Positions 23,465 through 32,359 of a stretch of DNA of 38,204 nucleotides are shown here, piece by piece (the stretch's first letter is position 1; each line of letters opens with the position of its first letter). A program made the position numbers and the translations under genes. Source of the stretch: SZUA-186 sp041552135 (GTDB taxonomy: Bacteria > Pseudomonadota > Gammaproteobacteria > UBA9214); contig JBFELL010000005.1 of assembly GCA_041552135.1 (NCBI GenBank), forward strand, positions 1 through 38,204. Reading direction: 5' to 3'. Under the pieces are notes generated by a model that did not search any database, was not told the origin of the DNA, and saw only the letters and a program-made list of their open reading frames with translations.

Positions 23465-25135
23465 ATGCTGATCAAGTTATCCGCCGGTACGGTGTATGAC
23501 CCCGCCAACGGTATCGATGGCGAAGTTCGTGACCTGTACATACGGGACGAACGGCTGGTGGAGAATCCCGGCCCGGATGCCGTGATCGACACCGAGTACG
23601 ACCTGCGTGGCAAGGTGGTCATGGCCGGTGCCATCGACATGCATACCCATATCGGCGGCGGCAAGGTCAACGTGGCGCGCACCCTGATGCCGGAACTGTG
23701 TCGTGACGAACCGGTACCAGGCGGATGCCTGACCCGCTCCGGCTGCAGTCATGCCACACCCACGACCCTGCTGACCGGCTATCGCTACGCAGAGATGGGC
23801 TACACCGCTGCCTTCGAACCCGCCGTGATGCCGTCCAATGCACGCCAGGCCCATCTGGAGATGGCCGATATCCCGATCCTGGATACCGGCGGCTACGCGA
23901 TGCTGGGTAGCGATGACTTCCTGCTGCGCCTGCTGGCTGAAGGCGCCGAGCAGGAACGTATCAACGACTATGTCGCCTGGACCCTGCACGCCAGCCAGTG
24001 CCTCGGCATCAAGGTGGTCAACCCCGGGGGCATCAGCGCCTTCAAGTTCAATGGCCGCAAGCTGGATCTTGACGATCGAAACCCGTACTACCGGATCACA
24101 CCGCGCCAGATCCTGCAGACCCTGTGCCGTTCCCTCTATGAGCTCGGGGTGCCGCATCCCCTGCACGTGCATGCCAGCAACCTCGGGGTACCGGGAAATT
24201 TCCGCACGACACTGGACACCATGGATGCAGCCGACGGTCTGCCTATGCACCTCACCCATATCCAGTTCCACAGTTATGGCACCGAGGGTGACCACAGCTT
24301 CTCGTCTGCCGCTGCCGAGATTGCCGAGGCGATAAACAGCAAGGCGCACATCACCGCCGACATCGGGCAGATAATGTTCGGACAAACGGTCACGGCCTCG
24401 GGCGACACCATGAAACAGTACGCCAATCACCGGCATGCCAGCCCCAGCAAGTGGGTGTGCATGGACATCGAGTGTGATGCCGGCTGCGGCGTTGTCCCGT
24501 TCCGCTACCGCGACCGGAATTTCGTCAATGCCATGCAGTGGGCCATCGGGCTGGAAATCTTTCTCATGGTCGATGACCCGTGGCGGGTATTTCTCACCAC
24601 CGATCACCCCAATGGCGCACCCTTCACCAGCTATCCGCACCTGATACGCCTGCTGATGGACCGCAGCTTCCGCGAGGACATGCTGCTGCGAATCAACCCG
24701 GAGGCGGCGGCACATTCACGACTGCAGGGGCTGACGCGTGAGTACACGCTCTACGAAATGGCCATCATGACCCGCGCCGGACCCGCACGAATCCTCGGGC
24801 TCCGCGACCGGGGACATCTGGCAGCCGGGGGCTATGCGGATATCACCGTCTATGAGGACCTCGCCAACCGCGAGCAGATGTTCGAACGACCGGTCTATGT
24901 CTTCAAGAACGGGGAACTCATTGTCCGCAACGGTGACATCTGCGCCCTGACAAAAGGCGCCACCCATACCGTGCGACCGGAATTCGACTCTGGCATCGAG
25001 CGCCCGCTGAAAGATTACTTCGATCGTTACCACAGCATACGGCTGGAGAACTTCAAGATCAGCAACGATGAAATGACCGGGAGTATCGGCAGCCGGATCA
25101 TGCCGGCGGCCTGCACCGCACGGGGCAAGGCATGA
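23465..25135 (+). CDS. fhcA: formyltransferase/hydrolase complex subunit A
   Basis: A 556-residue amidohydrolase-fold protein that hydrolyses formyl-methylofuran to formate and methylofuran. The metal site is visible: His60 and His62 (DMHTHIGGG), Lys183 (GIKVVNPGG, the position carboxylated in this superfamily) and a late Asp in FLTTDHPNGAPF. VHASNLGVPGN carries a further His. GGAGA precedes the ATG, 17 bases after the fhcB stop. The gene order fhcB-A-D-C is in one strand with overlaps, so the four proteins are made together. Confidence 0.97.
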   Translation: MLIKLSAGTVYDPANGIDGEVRDLYIRDERLVENPGPDAVIDTEYDLRGKVVMAGAIDMHTHIGGGKVNVARTLMPELCRDEPVPGGCLTRSGCSHATPTTLLTGYRYAEMGYTAAFEPAVMPSNARQAHLEMADIPILDTGGYAMLGSDDFLLRLLAEGAEQERINDYVAWTLHASQCLGIKVVNPGGISAFKFNGRKLDLDDRNPYYRITPRQILQTLCRSLYELGVPHPLHVHASNLGVPGNFRTTLDTMDAADGLPMHLTHIQFHSYGTEGDHSFSSAAAEIAEAINSKAHITADIGQIMFGQTVTASGDTMKQYANHRHASPSKWVCMDIECDAGCGVVPFRYRDRNFVNAMQWAIGLEIFLMVDDPWRVFLTTDHPNGAPFTSYPHLIRLLMDRSFREDMLLRINPEAAAHSRLQGLTREYTLYEMAIMTRAGPARILGLRDRGHLAAGGYADITVYEDLANREQMFERPVYVFKNGELIVRNGDICALTKGATHTVRPEFDSGIERPLKDYFDRYHSIRLENFKISNDEMTGSIGSRIMPAACTARGKA

Positions 25136-26028
25136 ACATCAATGGCGTGACCATCGATGCAACCTTTGCCGAGGCCTTCGGCATGAAAGCCACGCGCATC
25201 CTGATCACCGCCATCAATCATCGATGGGCAAGGCATGCAGGCGAGGCGATGACAGGATTTGCCACCTCGGTAATCGGCTGCGGTATCGAGGCGGGCATTG
25301 AAGCCGAACTGGCTGCCTGTGACACGCCTGACGGGCGCCCCGGCATTTCGGTCCTGCTGTTCGGCATGTCCGGCAAGGACCTCGGCAAACAGCTGGAGAC
25401 CCGCGTGGGACAGTGCATATTGACTGCACCGACCAGTGCCCTCTATGCCGGCATGCAGGGCGAAAAATCCATCAACCTGGGGAAAAATATCCGCTTTTTC
25501 GGTGACGGCTACCAGATCTCGAAACTGATCAACGGGCGGCGCTACTGGCGCGTGCCGGTCATGGATGGCGAGTTTATCTGCGAGGAGCAAACGGCCTGCA
25601 CCAGCGCGGTCGGCGGGGGCAACATCCTGATCCTCGCCGGTTCCCAGGAACAGGCCCTGCTGGCCTGTGAGACCGCCATAACGGCCATGCAGAAGCTGCC
25701 CAATGTCATCATGCCATTCCCGGGTGGCGTGGTGCGATCGGGGTCCAAGGTCGGTTCCAAATACCCGTCGCTTCCGGCCTCGACCAATGAGGCCTATTGC
25801 CCGACCCTGCAGGGCATCACCTCCAGTCAACTGACTCCCGACATCGAGGCCGTAATGGAAATCGTCGTCAACGGACTCACCGAGAACGACGTTGCCGCGG
25901 CCATGCGCACCGGTATTGACGCGGTGTGCGAACTGGGCGCGGAACACGGCATCAGGCGCATCTCCGCCGGCAACTACGGCGGCAAGCTTGGCAAATACCA
26001 TTTCCACCTGCAGGAAATCATGTCATGA
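25132..26028 (+). CDS. fhcD: formylmethanofuran:H4MPT formyltransferase (complex subunit D)
   Basis: A 298-residue Ftr/FhcD, which moves the formyl group from formyl-H4MPT to methylofuran in the Fhc complex. Recognisable blocks are TFAEAFGMKATRILITA, PGISVLLFGMSGKDL, RVGQCILTAPTSALYAG, MPFPGGVVRSGSKVGS and the C-terminal ISAGNYGGKLGKYHFHL. It overlaps fhcA by four bases (ATGA) and fhcC likewise. Confidence 0.97.
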   Translation: MNINGVTIDATFAEAFGMKATRILITAINHRWARHAGEAMTGFATSVIGCGIEAGIEAELAACDTPDGRPGISVLLFGMSGKDLGKQLETRVGQCILTAPTSALYAGMQGEKSINLGKNIRFFGDGYQISKLINGRRYWRVPVMDGEFICEEQTACTSAVGGGNILILAGSQEQALLACETAITAMQKLPNVIMPFPGGVVRSGSKVGSKYPSLPASTNEAYCPTLQGITSSQLTPDIEAVMEIVVNGLTENDVAAAMRTGIDAVCELGAEHGIRRISAGNYGGKLGKYHFHLQEIMS

Positions 26029-26840
26029 GCCCGCTGGTGCTGACACTGCGAGAGGAGCCCCGGCAGCGGGTCGACATGTCACGGTTATCGCCGGACCTGC
26101 TGAGCGGCCTGAAGCCGGAGCATATAGCGGCGATCGAAATCAGCTGCGGCAACCGGCAGGTAAGCCTTGGCGGTATTTTCGATATCGAGGGCTCGGATCC
26201 GCAGCAACTGCGTATTCGCAACAGCTGTACCAGGCTGGACGGCATCGGCAGCGGCATGAAATCCGGCAGCATCAGGGTCGAGGGGAACTGCGGCGATTAC
26301 CTTGGCCAGGACATGCAGGATGGCCGCATTGAGGTCACGGGTAACAGCGGGCACTGGACCGCCACGGGCATGCATGGCGGGATGATCGGCGTTGCGGGCC
26401 ATTGCGGTGACTTTGCCGGTGCCGCCCTGCCGGGTGATCGCCAGGGCATGCGCGGTGGCACCCTGCTGGTACAGGGCAATGCGGGTGACCGCACCGGTGA
26501 CCACCTGCGGCGCGGTACCATCCTGATAGCCGGTGACACCGGCGCCTGCTGCGGGGCACGCATGATTGCCGGCACGATTGTCGTACTTGGCAAGGTCGGC
26601 CCCAGGCCCGGCTATGCCATGATGCGCGGAACCCTGATAGTCAATCATCTGCCTGAGGATCTCCCGCCGGCGATGAACGACTGCGGCGAACACACCCTGG
26701 GGTTTCTGCCACTATTGCTCGCCAGCTACAGCGATCTGGACAGCCGGTTTCTCGCCCTGGCCAGCAGCCCGCCGCGCGTTCGCCGCTTTTGCGGTGACCT
26801 GGCCAATGACGGCAAGGGCGAGCTGCTGGTGCGGGTCTAG
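26025..26840 (+). CDS. fhcC: formyltransferase/hydrolase complex subunit C
   Basis: A 271-residue beta-helix subunit, homologous to FwdC and the glutamate synthase C domain. The right-handed beta-helix is evident as repeated G-x-I/M-x-V-x-G units (GRIEVTGNSG, GMIGVAGHCG, GTLLVQGNAG, GTILIAGDTG, GTIVVLGKVG). It holds the Fhc complex together; no catalytic role is known. ATGA overlap with fhcD. The stop is followed by 49 bases and then the Fae paralogue. Confidence 0.95.
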   Translation: MSPLVLTLREEPRQRVDMSRLSPDLLSGLKPEHIAAIEISCGNRQVSLGGIFDIEGSDPQQLRIRNSCTRLDGIGSGMKSGSIRVEGNCGDYLGQDMQDGRIEVTGNSGHWTATGMHGGMIGVAGHCGDFAGAALPGDRQGMRGGTLLVQGNAGDRTGDHLRRGTILIAGDTGACCGARMIAGTIVVLGKVGPRPGYAMMRGTLIVNHLPEDLPPAMNDCGEHTLGFLPLLLASYSDLDSRFLALASSPPRVRRFCGDLANDGKGELLVRV

Positions 26841-26889
26841 CGCACAATGCCCGCCACCGGTTTCCCGACCATAGCGAAGGATTATCATT

Positions 26890-27438
26890 ATGAGTGAACG
26901 AATTATTCTGCGAACCGGTGAAGCCCTGGTCGCCGGCGGACCGCCCGGCACCGCTGCCGAGCCGGAAGTCGTTATCGGCGAGCTGGACGGGCCTGTCGGC
27001 ACCGCCCTTGCCACCCTGCTCGGCGACCAGGTCAAGGGCCACTCGCGGGTCCTGGCCATCATGAATACGGACATCCAGGTGCGACCCGCCACCCTGATGG
27101 TCAGCAAGGTGACGGTAAAGGACAGCCGCTACACCAATATCCTGATGGGCACCGTGCAGGGCGCGATCGCCAATGGTGTGCTGGATGCCGTGCGTTGCGG
27201 TGACCTGCCCCGGGAGATGGCCAACGACCTTGGCATTATCGTTTCCGTCTGGCTGAATCCATCGATTGTCGATGTCGAGGGGCTCGACCACAAGGTGCTG
27301 TTCGATATCCACCGGGAAGCCACTGCCAGGGCCATACACAAGGCCATGCACAACGAACCGGGTATCGAGTGGCTGCTGGAAAACCAGGAACAGATCACCC
27401 ACAAGTACTACCAGATGGGCCTGGACGGCAAACTCTGA
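26890..27438 (+). CDS. Fae family paralogue lacking the catalytic histidine
   Basis: A 182-residue protein clearly homologous to Fae over its length: RVLAIMNTDIQVRPATLMVSKVT aligns with GLLAVVSPNLMVKPATVMFNKVT of the Fae at 15308-15820, and QGAIANGVLDAV with QRGVAMAVADCV. The AHIDLI segment holding Fae His22 is replaced here by EPEVVIG, so the general acid is missing, and the C-terminus is extended. Additional Fae-like proteins (Fae2, Fae3) are known in methylotrophs and do not simply replace Fae. Its place behind fhcC suggests a binding, sensing or complex-associated role. AAGG lies upstream of the ATG. Confidence 0.88.
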   Translation: MSERIILRTGEALVAGGPPGTAAEPEVVIGELDGPVGTALATLLGDQVKGHSRVLAIMNTDIQVRPATLMVSKVTVKDSRYTNILMGTVQGAIANGVLDAVRCGDLPREMANDLGIIVSVWLNPSIVDVEGLDHKVLFDIHREATARAIHKAMHNEPGIEWLLENQEQITHKYYQMGLDGKL

Positions 27439-27497
27439 AAACCGCGGTGACCTGGCGCCGGCAGTACTTGCCGCGTATTGCGCTCGATCTGCGGACA

Positions 27498-27527
27498 TGA
27501 CAAGGGCGGCCGGGGCCGCCCTTGTCA
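27498..27527. terminator. bidirectional hairpin between convergent operons
   Basis: A near-perfect 14-bp stem (TGACAAGGGCGGCC with its complement) closes on two bases between the Fae paralogue (+) and the rhodanese gene (-). There is no strong T-run on either side, but the position between convergent operons and the stem length support a terminator for both. Confidence 0.7.
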
Positions 27528-27545
27528 CCGCATAAGGGTAAAACC

Positions 27546-28205
27546 TTACTCGCCCGGAACCGTCGTCAGGCCGAGGATCTCCCAGTCCTGCATGCCGCCG
27601 CGGTACCACTTGATCTTGTGGGCCGGGTAGCCGAACTTCAGCAGGTTCTTGATATTGTTCGGTGACTGGCCGCACCACATGCCGTTGCAGAACATCACCA
27701 GCGTCTTGGCATCGGTATAGTCCCACAGGCCTTCCAGGTCCTTGGCGCCGAATTTCTTTGTCATGATCTCGGCAATGGAAAGCGGATCCGCGCCCTTGGC
27801 CGGATTCAGGTGGGTCCACGGAATGTTGACCGCACCGGGGATGGTGCCCCGCTTGACCCAGTCCGGTGTACGGGAATCCACCACCAGGATGGAGTCGTCA
27901 CCGTCAGACATCTTGTGCAGGTACTTCACCATCTCGACTTCGCCAATGGTCTCCACGCCCGGGGCCAGCACGGCCGGCTGGATGCAGAACGGCGGACACT
28001 TGCGGGAGGTCTTGGCAAAGGCCGGGTTGACGGTATTCTTCTGGTCCTGATTGCGCATCAGCTTGACTTTCTTGCCCTTGTGCATGATGTCAACCGACGC
28101 GATATCGGCGTTGATCTTGACGGCCATCTCCCCGGCAGCTGCCGGGAGCGGCAACGCCAGGGCCAGGGCCAGCAGCGCAGTACCTAATAGTCCTTGATAT
28201 TTCAT
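27546..28205 (-). CDS. periplasmic rhodanese-like sulfurtransferase
   Basis: A 219-residue protein with a clear Sec signal peptide (LLGTALLALALALPLPAAAG, cleavage near residue 25) and one C-terminal rhodanese domain (about 85-215). The substrate Cys is Cys173 in the loop FCNGMWCGQS, with a second Cys178 in the same loop. The domain shows ILVVDSRTPDWVKRGTIPGA. Cys70 and Cys74 lie in a pre-domain segment (KCPPFC). Rhodaneses move sulfane sulfur. As the last gene of the mtoX operon, handling sulfur released from methanethiol in the periplasm is likely. GGAGG lies upstream of the ATG. Confidence 0.88.
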   Translation of the reverse strand: MKYQGLLGTALLALALALPLPAAAGEMAVKINADIASVDIMHKGKKVKLMRNQDQKNTVNPAFAKTSRKCPPFCIQPAVLAPGVETIGEVEMVKYLHKMSDGDDSILVVDSRTPDWVKRGTIPGAVNIPWTHLNPAKGADPLSIAEIMTKKFGAKDLEGLWDYTDAKTLVMFCNGMWCGQSPNNIKNLLKFGYPAHKIKWYRGGMQDWEILGLTTVPGE

Positions 28206-28286
28206 CGTATATCCTCCGGGGATAGTTATACCGCATGAATGAAAGTGGAAGCAGCCTGGCTTCCTGTGCCTGTGGTGCGGCCTCCG

Positions 28287-28409
28287 TCAGTCACAATCCG
28301 GTTCCTGCTCCTCTTCCCCGCCCGTCGGCTTGCCGGCTTCATCACCGGCAAGGCCGACTGCAGGCGAGAGCAGTGCAAGGCAGATAAAACACAACCATAA
28401 ATTCCTCAT
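28287..28409 (-). CDS. 40-residue secreted acidic peptide, unknown
   Basis: A short frame with a strong GGAGG site six bases before its ATG, lying between the rhodanese and thioredoxin genes. It encodes a hydrophobic signal-peptide-like half (MRNLWLCFICLALLSPAVG) with likely cleavage after LA at about residue 21, then a mature tail of some 19 residues rich in Glu, Gly and Asp that ends PDCD. I recognise no family. The ribosome site, signal-like N-terminus and operon position argue that it is real. It might bind a metal or associate with one of the periplasmic redox proteins. Confidence 0.6.
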   Translation of the reverse strand: MRNLWLCFICLALLSPAVGLAGDEAGKPTGGEEEQEPDCD

Positions 28410-28478
28410 GCGATTCCTCCAGGTAGACACACCGTGTCACTGCCAGAGACAGCTGTGGTGTCGACTTGTATTGCGAAA

Positions 28479-29039
28479 TCAGCCGCGCCCCGTTGCCGGC
28501 AGATGACGACTGTCCCGGCTCGCGCCGGCACCCAGCAACCGCCCCACCAGGGCGCGCGATGCGTCACTGTCCCAGTCGACCGGGCCCTGTGCCCAGTAGA
28601 TCATCCGCCCGGCGGGGTCCAGAAGAAAACTGGTCGGCAGTCCGGCGACCCGCCAGCCAACCAGTGCAAGATCGGCATCCACCAGCACCGGAAATTCAGC
28701 ACCTGAACGTTCCATCTCGGCATGCATCTTCGCTGTGCCGGGTCCCGCATGCACCGCCAGTATCTCCAGGGCACGGCCATGGTGTCGCGAATACAACTGC
28801 TGCATGGAGAGCATCTGCCGTTCACAGGGTTCGCACCCCGAGGTCCAGAAATTCACCAGCACATATCGACCCCGGTAGTCGCTCAGCCGGTGCATGTCGC
28901 CATCGGTATCGGGCAGCACGAATTCCCCGGCCTGACGGTCTCCGGGGATCGGTATCAGTTCGGTCTCCGCGCGTACCACACCCGTCACAAGCAGCGTCGC
29001 CAGCAGGGTCATTGCGCAAATCAGATATCCGCCTTTCAT
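28479..29039 (-). CDS. periplasmic TlpA-like thioredoxin
   Basis: A 186-residue TlpA/ResA-type protein with an N-terminal signal or anchor (CAMTLLATLLVTGVVRAE) and a thioredoxin fold: FVLPDTDGDMHRLSDYRGRYVLVNFW, then the redox pair Cys69-Glu-Pro-Cys72 and the cis-Pro segment GLPTSFLLDPAGR. It would reduce disulfides in exported proteins. In this operon it may keep the Cys pairs of the Sco domain reduced for copper loading, or serve the haem-binding cysteines of the two c-type cytochromes. AAGGA precedes the ATG. Confidence 0.9.
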   Translation of the reverse strand: MKGGYLICAMTLLATLLVTGVVRAETELIPIPGDRQAGEFVLPDTDGDMHRLSDYRGRYVLVNFWTSGCEPCERQMLSMQQLYSRHHGRALEILAVHAGPGTAKMHAEMERSGAEFPVLVDADLALVGWRVAGLPTSFLLDPAGRMIYWAQGPVDWDSDASRALVGRLLGAGASRDSRHLPATGRG

Positions 29040-29085
29040 CGTTCAGTTCCTTCGGACCACGGACAGAATCCGCCCGGCGGCCGCG

Positions 29086-30363
29086 TTAATGCGACCAGTG
29101 GGGATCCTCCTTGCGGAGGTCCCCGACCGGCGCGGCGAAGGCATCGGCCACCAGTTCCTCGACATTGTCGCCGGTCAGGGACTCCAGGAAGGCCACCAGG
29201 TCACGGATCTCGTCCGGCGTCAGGTCCAGTGGCTGTATCAGGGGGTCCTGGACCTCGTTTGGCTGCCCGCCCCGGTTATAGAAGACGACCACCTCCTCCA
29301 GGGTCAGCAGCGACCCGTCGTGCATATAGGGCGCGGTCAGCGCCACATTGCGCAGGCCGGGTGTCTTGTAACGCCAGCGGTCGTTCGGGTCCTGGGTGAT
29401 TTCATACAGACCGACGTCACCGGTATCGGCAATGCCGACCATGGCGATTTTCTCGGCAGTCACCGTGGTGTAGATGCCCGGGGCGATCAGCACCTGCTTC
29501 TCTTCGGGCGCATCCAGCATGGCCGCGGCCCAGCCAACACCTGTGTTGTGCATCCGGTTGTCCATGAACAGCGCATAATCCTCGCCGACCAGATGGCAGG
29601 CGGCACAGCGGCCCTTGCCTGTGAACAGGCGAAAACCACGCTGAGCGCTTTCACCAAGCGCATCCTCCTGCTTGCCGTAGTACCAGCGGTCAAACGGCGA
29701 GTTGGCCGACACCAGCGTTCGCTGGTAACTGGCGAGGGCCGCGCCGACGGTTTCCATGTCCGGGCCGCGGCCGTCGAAAACCGCCTCGAACAGGCCATCG
29801 TAATCCGGCATATCGCGTAGCTTCTGCAGTACCGCGCCGACGGAAGGATTGGCCATTTCGTTACGTTCGAGCAGCGGCGACCAGACCTGCTGCTCCAGGC
29901 TGGTCTCCCGGCCGTCGTGGAACAGGCGCTCGAAATACGCCACATTGTAGATAGTCGGCGAGTTGCGTCGCACGACACGTCCCTCCAGACCAACGGCGAG
30001 CGCCAGTTCATTGTTCGCGAAACCCTGCTCCGGGACATGACACATGGCGCAGGAGATGGTGTCGTTCAGCGACAGCCGGCGATCAAAGAACAGCTTGCGG
30101 CCGAGCTCAACCTTGGCCGGTGTTGCCGGATTGTCTGCCGGCTCGGGAACCGGCGGCAGACCGAGCTGGCTTTTCCGCATATTGGCAACGAGGTCCGCCG
30201 GCCTGCCCCGGCCTTCCCGGGTCTCAAGTGCAACCGAGCGGGTAACATAGTCATCCGACTCGTAGCCACCCTTGTAGTCTCCGGCGGCGGCCCGGACACC
30301 GCTGGCGGCAACCAGCAATATCACGGCAAGCGTTGCTCTTTTTGATCTCCTGTGCATGGGCAT
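29086..30363 (-). CDS. di-haem cytochrome c peroxidase / MauG family protein
   Basis: A 425-residue exported protein with a signal-type N-terminus (ATLAVILLVAASGVRAAAG) and two c-type haem motifs, CAMCH (105-109) and CAACH (253-257), as in bacterial CcP and MauG. The typical YQRTLVSANSPFDRW and TAPYMHDGSL segments are present. Such enzymes reduce H2O2 or, like MauG, use it for cofactor maturation in another protein. MtoX produces H2O2, and mauG-like genes accompany mtoX in Hyphomicrobium, where maturation of MtoX was suggested. It is very similar to the C-terminal part of the next gene upstream, which implies tandem duplication. The ribosome site is weak; the second in-frame ATG (30357) is an alternative start. 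Confidence 0.92.
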   Translation of the reverse strand: MPMHRRSKRATLAVILLVAASGVRAAAGDYKGGYESDDYVTRSVALETREGRGRPADLVANMRKSQLGLPPVPEPADNPATPAKVELGRKLFFDRRLSLNDTISCAMCHVPEQGFANNELALAVGLEGRVVRRNSPTIYNVAYFERLFHDGRETSLEQQVWSPLLERNEMANPSVGAVLQKLRDMPDYDGLFEAVFDGRGPDMETVGAALASYQRTLVSANSPFDRWYYGKQEDALGESAQRGFRLFTGKGRCAACHLVGEDYALFMDNRMHNTGVGWAAAMLDAPEEKQVLIAPGIYTTVTAEKIAMVGIADTGDVGLYEITQDPNDRWRYKTPGLRNVALTAPYMHDGSLLTLEEVVVFYNRGGQPNEVQDPLIQPLDLTPDEIRDLVAFLESLTGDNVEELVADAFAAPVGDLRKEDPHWSH

Positions 30364-30386
30364 GCGGCAAGGCTCGTTGTCAACAC

Positions 30387-32336
30387 TCAGAAATTTCCCT
30401 TGTTGTCATGGGTCCAGTCCGGGTCCTGCTTGCGCAGGTCCCCGACCGGCGCGGCAAAGGCATCGGCCACCAGGGTGCCGACATTGTCGCCGGTCAGGGT
30501 GGCCATGAAATCAACCAGGTCCTGTATTTCCCCGGGACTCAGGCCCAGCGGGCGGATTCGGGGGTCCAGACCCTCGTTGGCGAAGCCGCCGCCGTTATAG
30601 AACTCGACGACCTCCGTCAGGGATTCCATGGAACCGTCATGCATATAGGGTGCGGTCAGGGCAATGTTGCGCAGCCCGGGGGTGCGGTAACGCCAGCGAT
30701 CCGCCGGATTCTGGGTGACCTCGTACAGCCCGATGTCGCTCAACTGGCCATCGCCGACGCTCTCGACCAGCTCCTGATCCACCTCCAGGTAGATGCCGGG
30801 GGCAATCAGCACCTTCTCCGGCCTCTCCGGCGGCCCCATGGTCCGGTACCAGCCAAGCCCGGTGTTGTGCAGGTCATGATCGGTGAACAGGGCATGCGAC
30901 TCACCGATGTGGTGACAGGCCACGCAGCCCGCCTTGCCGGTAAACAGTGCAAAGCCGCGTTTGGCCGATTCGCCGATGGCATCCTCCTGTCCGCCGAAGT
31001 GCCAGCGATCAAAGGGTGAATTGGCGGATACCAGGGTGCGCTCGTAGCTTGCCAGCGCCTGACCGATGGTTTCCATGCCCGGGCCCTTGCCGTCAAAGGC
31101 GGCCTCGAACAAGCCGTCATATTCCGCGATACCGCGGATCTTGTTGATCACCGCGGCGATCGACGGGTTGCCCATTTCGTTCTTTGCCAGCAGCGGCGCC
31201 CAGACCTGGTGTTCCAGACGATATTCCCGACCGTCGTGGAACAGGCGTTTCATGTAGGCACTGTTGTAGACCGTCGGGGCATTGCGGCGAACCGTGCGTC
31301 CCTCGATACCGACGGCCAGCGCCATTTCGTTACTGGTAAAGCCCTGCTCCGGGATATGGCAGATCGCGCAGGATATGGTGTTGTTCAGCGACAGGCGCCG
31401 GTCGAAAAACAGTTTGCGGCCCAGTTCGACCTTCTCGCCGGTAACCGGGTTGTCCGCGCTGACCGGCACCGGTGGCAGTCCCAGGGGCGGCGCCTTGAGC
31501 ACCTGCATCAGGTCTGCCCGCTTGCCGCGGCGGTTCACCACGCTTACCGAGCGGGTCCGGTAATCACCGGTTTCGTAACCCGCCTTGAAATCACCCGCCC
31601 GGGTGGGTGTGATCCCGTCATCTTTCGTGTCGGGGCCGTTGTCTCCGGCGGCAACGGCCACGCCCTGCTCTTCGAGCAGCAGGGTCTTCACGTCATTGAT
31701 CAGCAGGTCCGGATGCAGGAACGATACGCTGTAGATGTTGCGTATCCGCTTGTCGCGGTCAATCAGGACAACTCTCAGGATATGGGACAAGCCTCCGGTA
31801 ATCTCGCCCTGTTCGTCGTATTCAGGCATGACCGACTGGCCATAAGCCTCCAGGACAGGCGCCAGTGTCTGCTCGGAGTCAGTGGTAAGAAAGGTCCATT
31901 CCAGCGCACCGCGGGCGAAATTATTGCCGTACAGGCGCATGACCTCCGGGGTATCATGCTCCGGATCGAAACTCAGGCTGATCAGGCGCAGCTGGGCTGC
32001 CACCTCGGGCTGCTTGTCGAGACGTGACTTGATACGGGCCAGGACGGCGGTCGCCAGCGGGCAGCCATTGACGTCATTGCAGGTGCTGTAGATAAAACTC
32101 AGCAGGACCAGCTTGTCGCCGTAGAGATCGTGCAGCCTTGCGGTCTCGCCACTGGCCTTCACTACCTCGCCGTCGGCCGCGTTCTGCAGCGGTGGCAGGC
32201 GGTAACTGCCTGCTTCCGGCGCCTCGTACCCGAGCTTGCCGTAACCGGGTGCCAGCGACACCGTTTCGGATGCGGGTGCGGCCGTGACTGCCGGAACCAG
32301 CATCAGCCATAGACCCAGCAACTTCAGAAAAGGCAT
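30387..32336 (-). CDS. Sco domain fused to MauG/di-haem peroxidase
   Basis: A 649-residue exported fusion. After a signal peptide (LLGLWLMLVPAVTAAPA) comes a Sco/thioredoxin-like copper chaperone domain (about 30-230) with Cys86 and Cys92, spaced CxxxxxC (CNDVNGC) instead of the usual CxxxC, and the copper-ligand His185 in GLSHILRVV. From about 245 to the end it is a di-haem peroxidase with CAICH (323-327) and CVACH (471-475), closely matching the neighbouring MauG-type protein. In mtoX loci of other bacteria, SCO1/2 and mauG are separate genes. Here the fusion directly follows mtoX, suggesting coupled copper delivery and redox maturation of MtoX. AGGG precedes the ATG. Confidence 0.93.
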   Translation of the reverse strand: MPFLKLLGLWLMLVPAVTAAPASETVSLAPGYGKLGYEAPEAGSYRLPPLQNAADGEVVKASGETARLHDLYGDKLVLLSFIYSTCNDVNGCPLATAVLARIKSRLDKQPEVAAQLRLISLSFDPEHDTPEVMRLYGNNFARGALEWTFLTTDSEQTLAPVLEAYGQSVMPEYDEQGEITGGLSHILRVVLIDRDKRIRNIYSVSFLHPDLLINDVKTLLLEEQGVAVAAGDNGPDTKDDGITPTRAGDFKAGYETGDYRTRSVSVVNRRGKRADLMQVLKAPPLGLPPVPVSADNPVTGEKVELGRKLFFDRRLSLNNTISCAICHIPEQGFTSNEMALAVGIEGRTVRRNAPTVYNSAYMKRLFHDGREYRLEHQVWAPLLAKNEMGNPSIAAVINKIRGIAEYDGLFEAAFDGKGPGMETIGQALASYERTLVSANSPFDRWHFGGQEDAIGESAKRGFALFTGKAGCVACHHIGESHALFTDHDLHNTGLGWYRTMGPPERPEKVLIAPGIYLEVDQELVESVGDGQLSDIGLYEVTQNPADRWRYRTPGLRNIALTAPYMHDGSMESLTEVVEFYNGGGFANEGLDPRIRPLGLSPGEIQDLVDFMATLTGDNVGTLVADAFAAPVGDLRKQDPDWTHDNKGNF

Positions 32337-32359
32337 GACAGCTGCCCTCGCAGTTGAAA

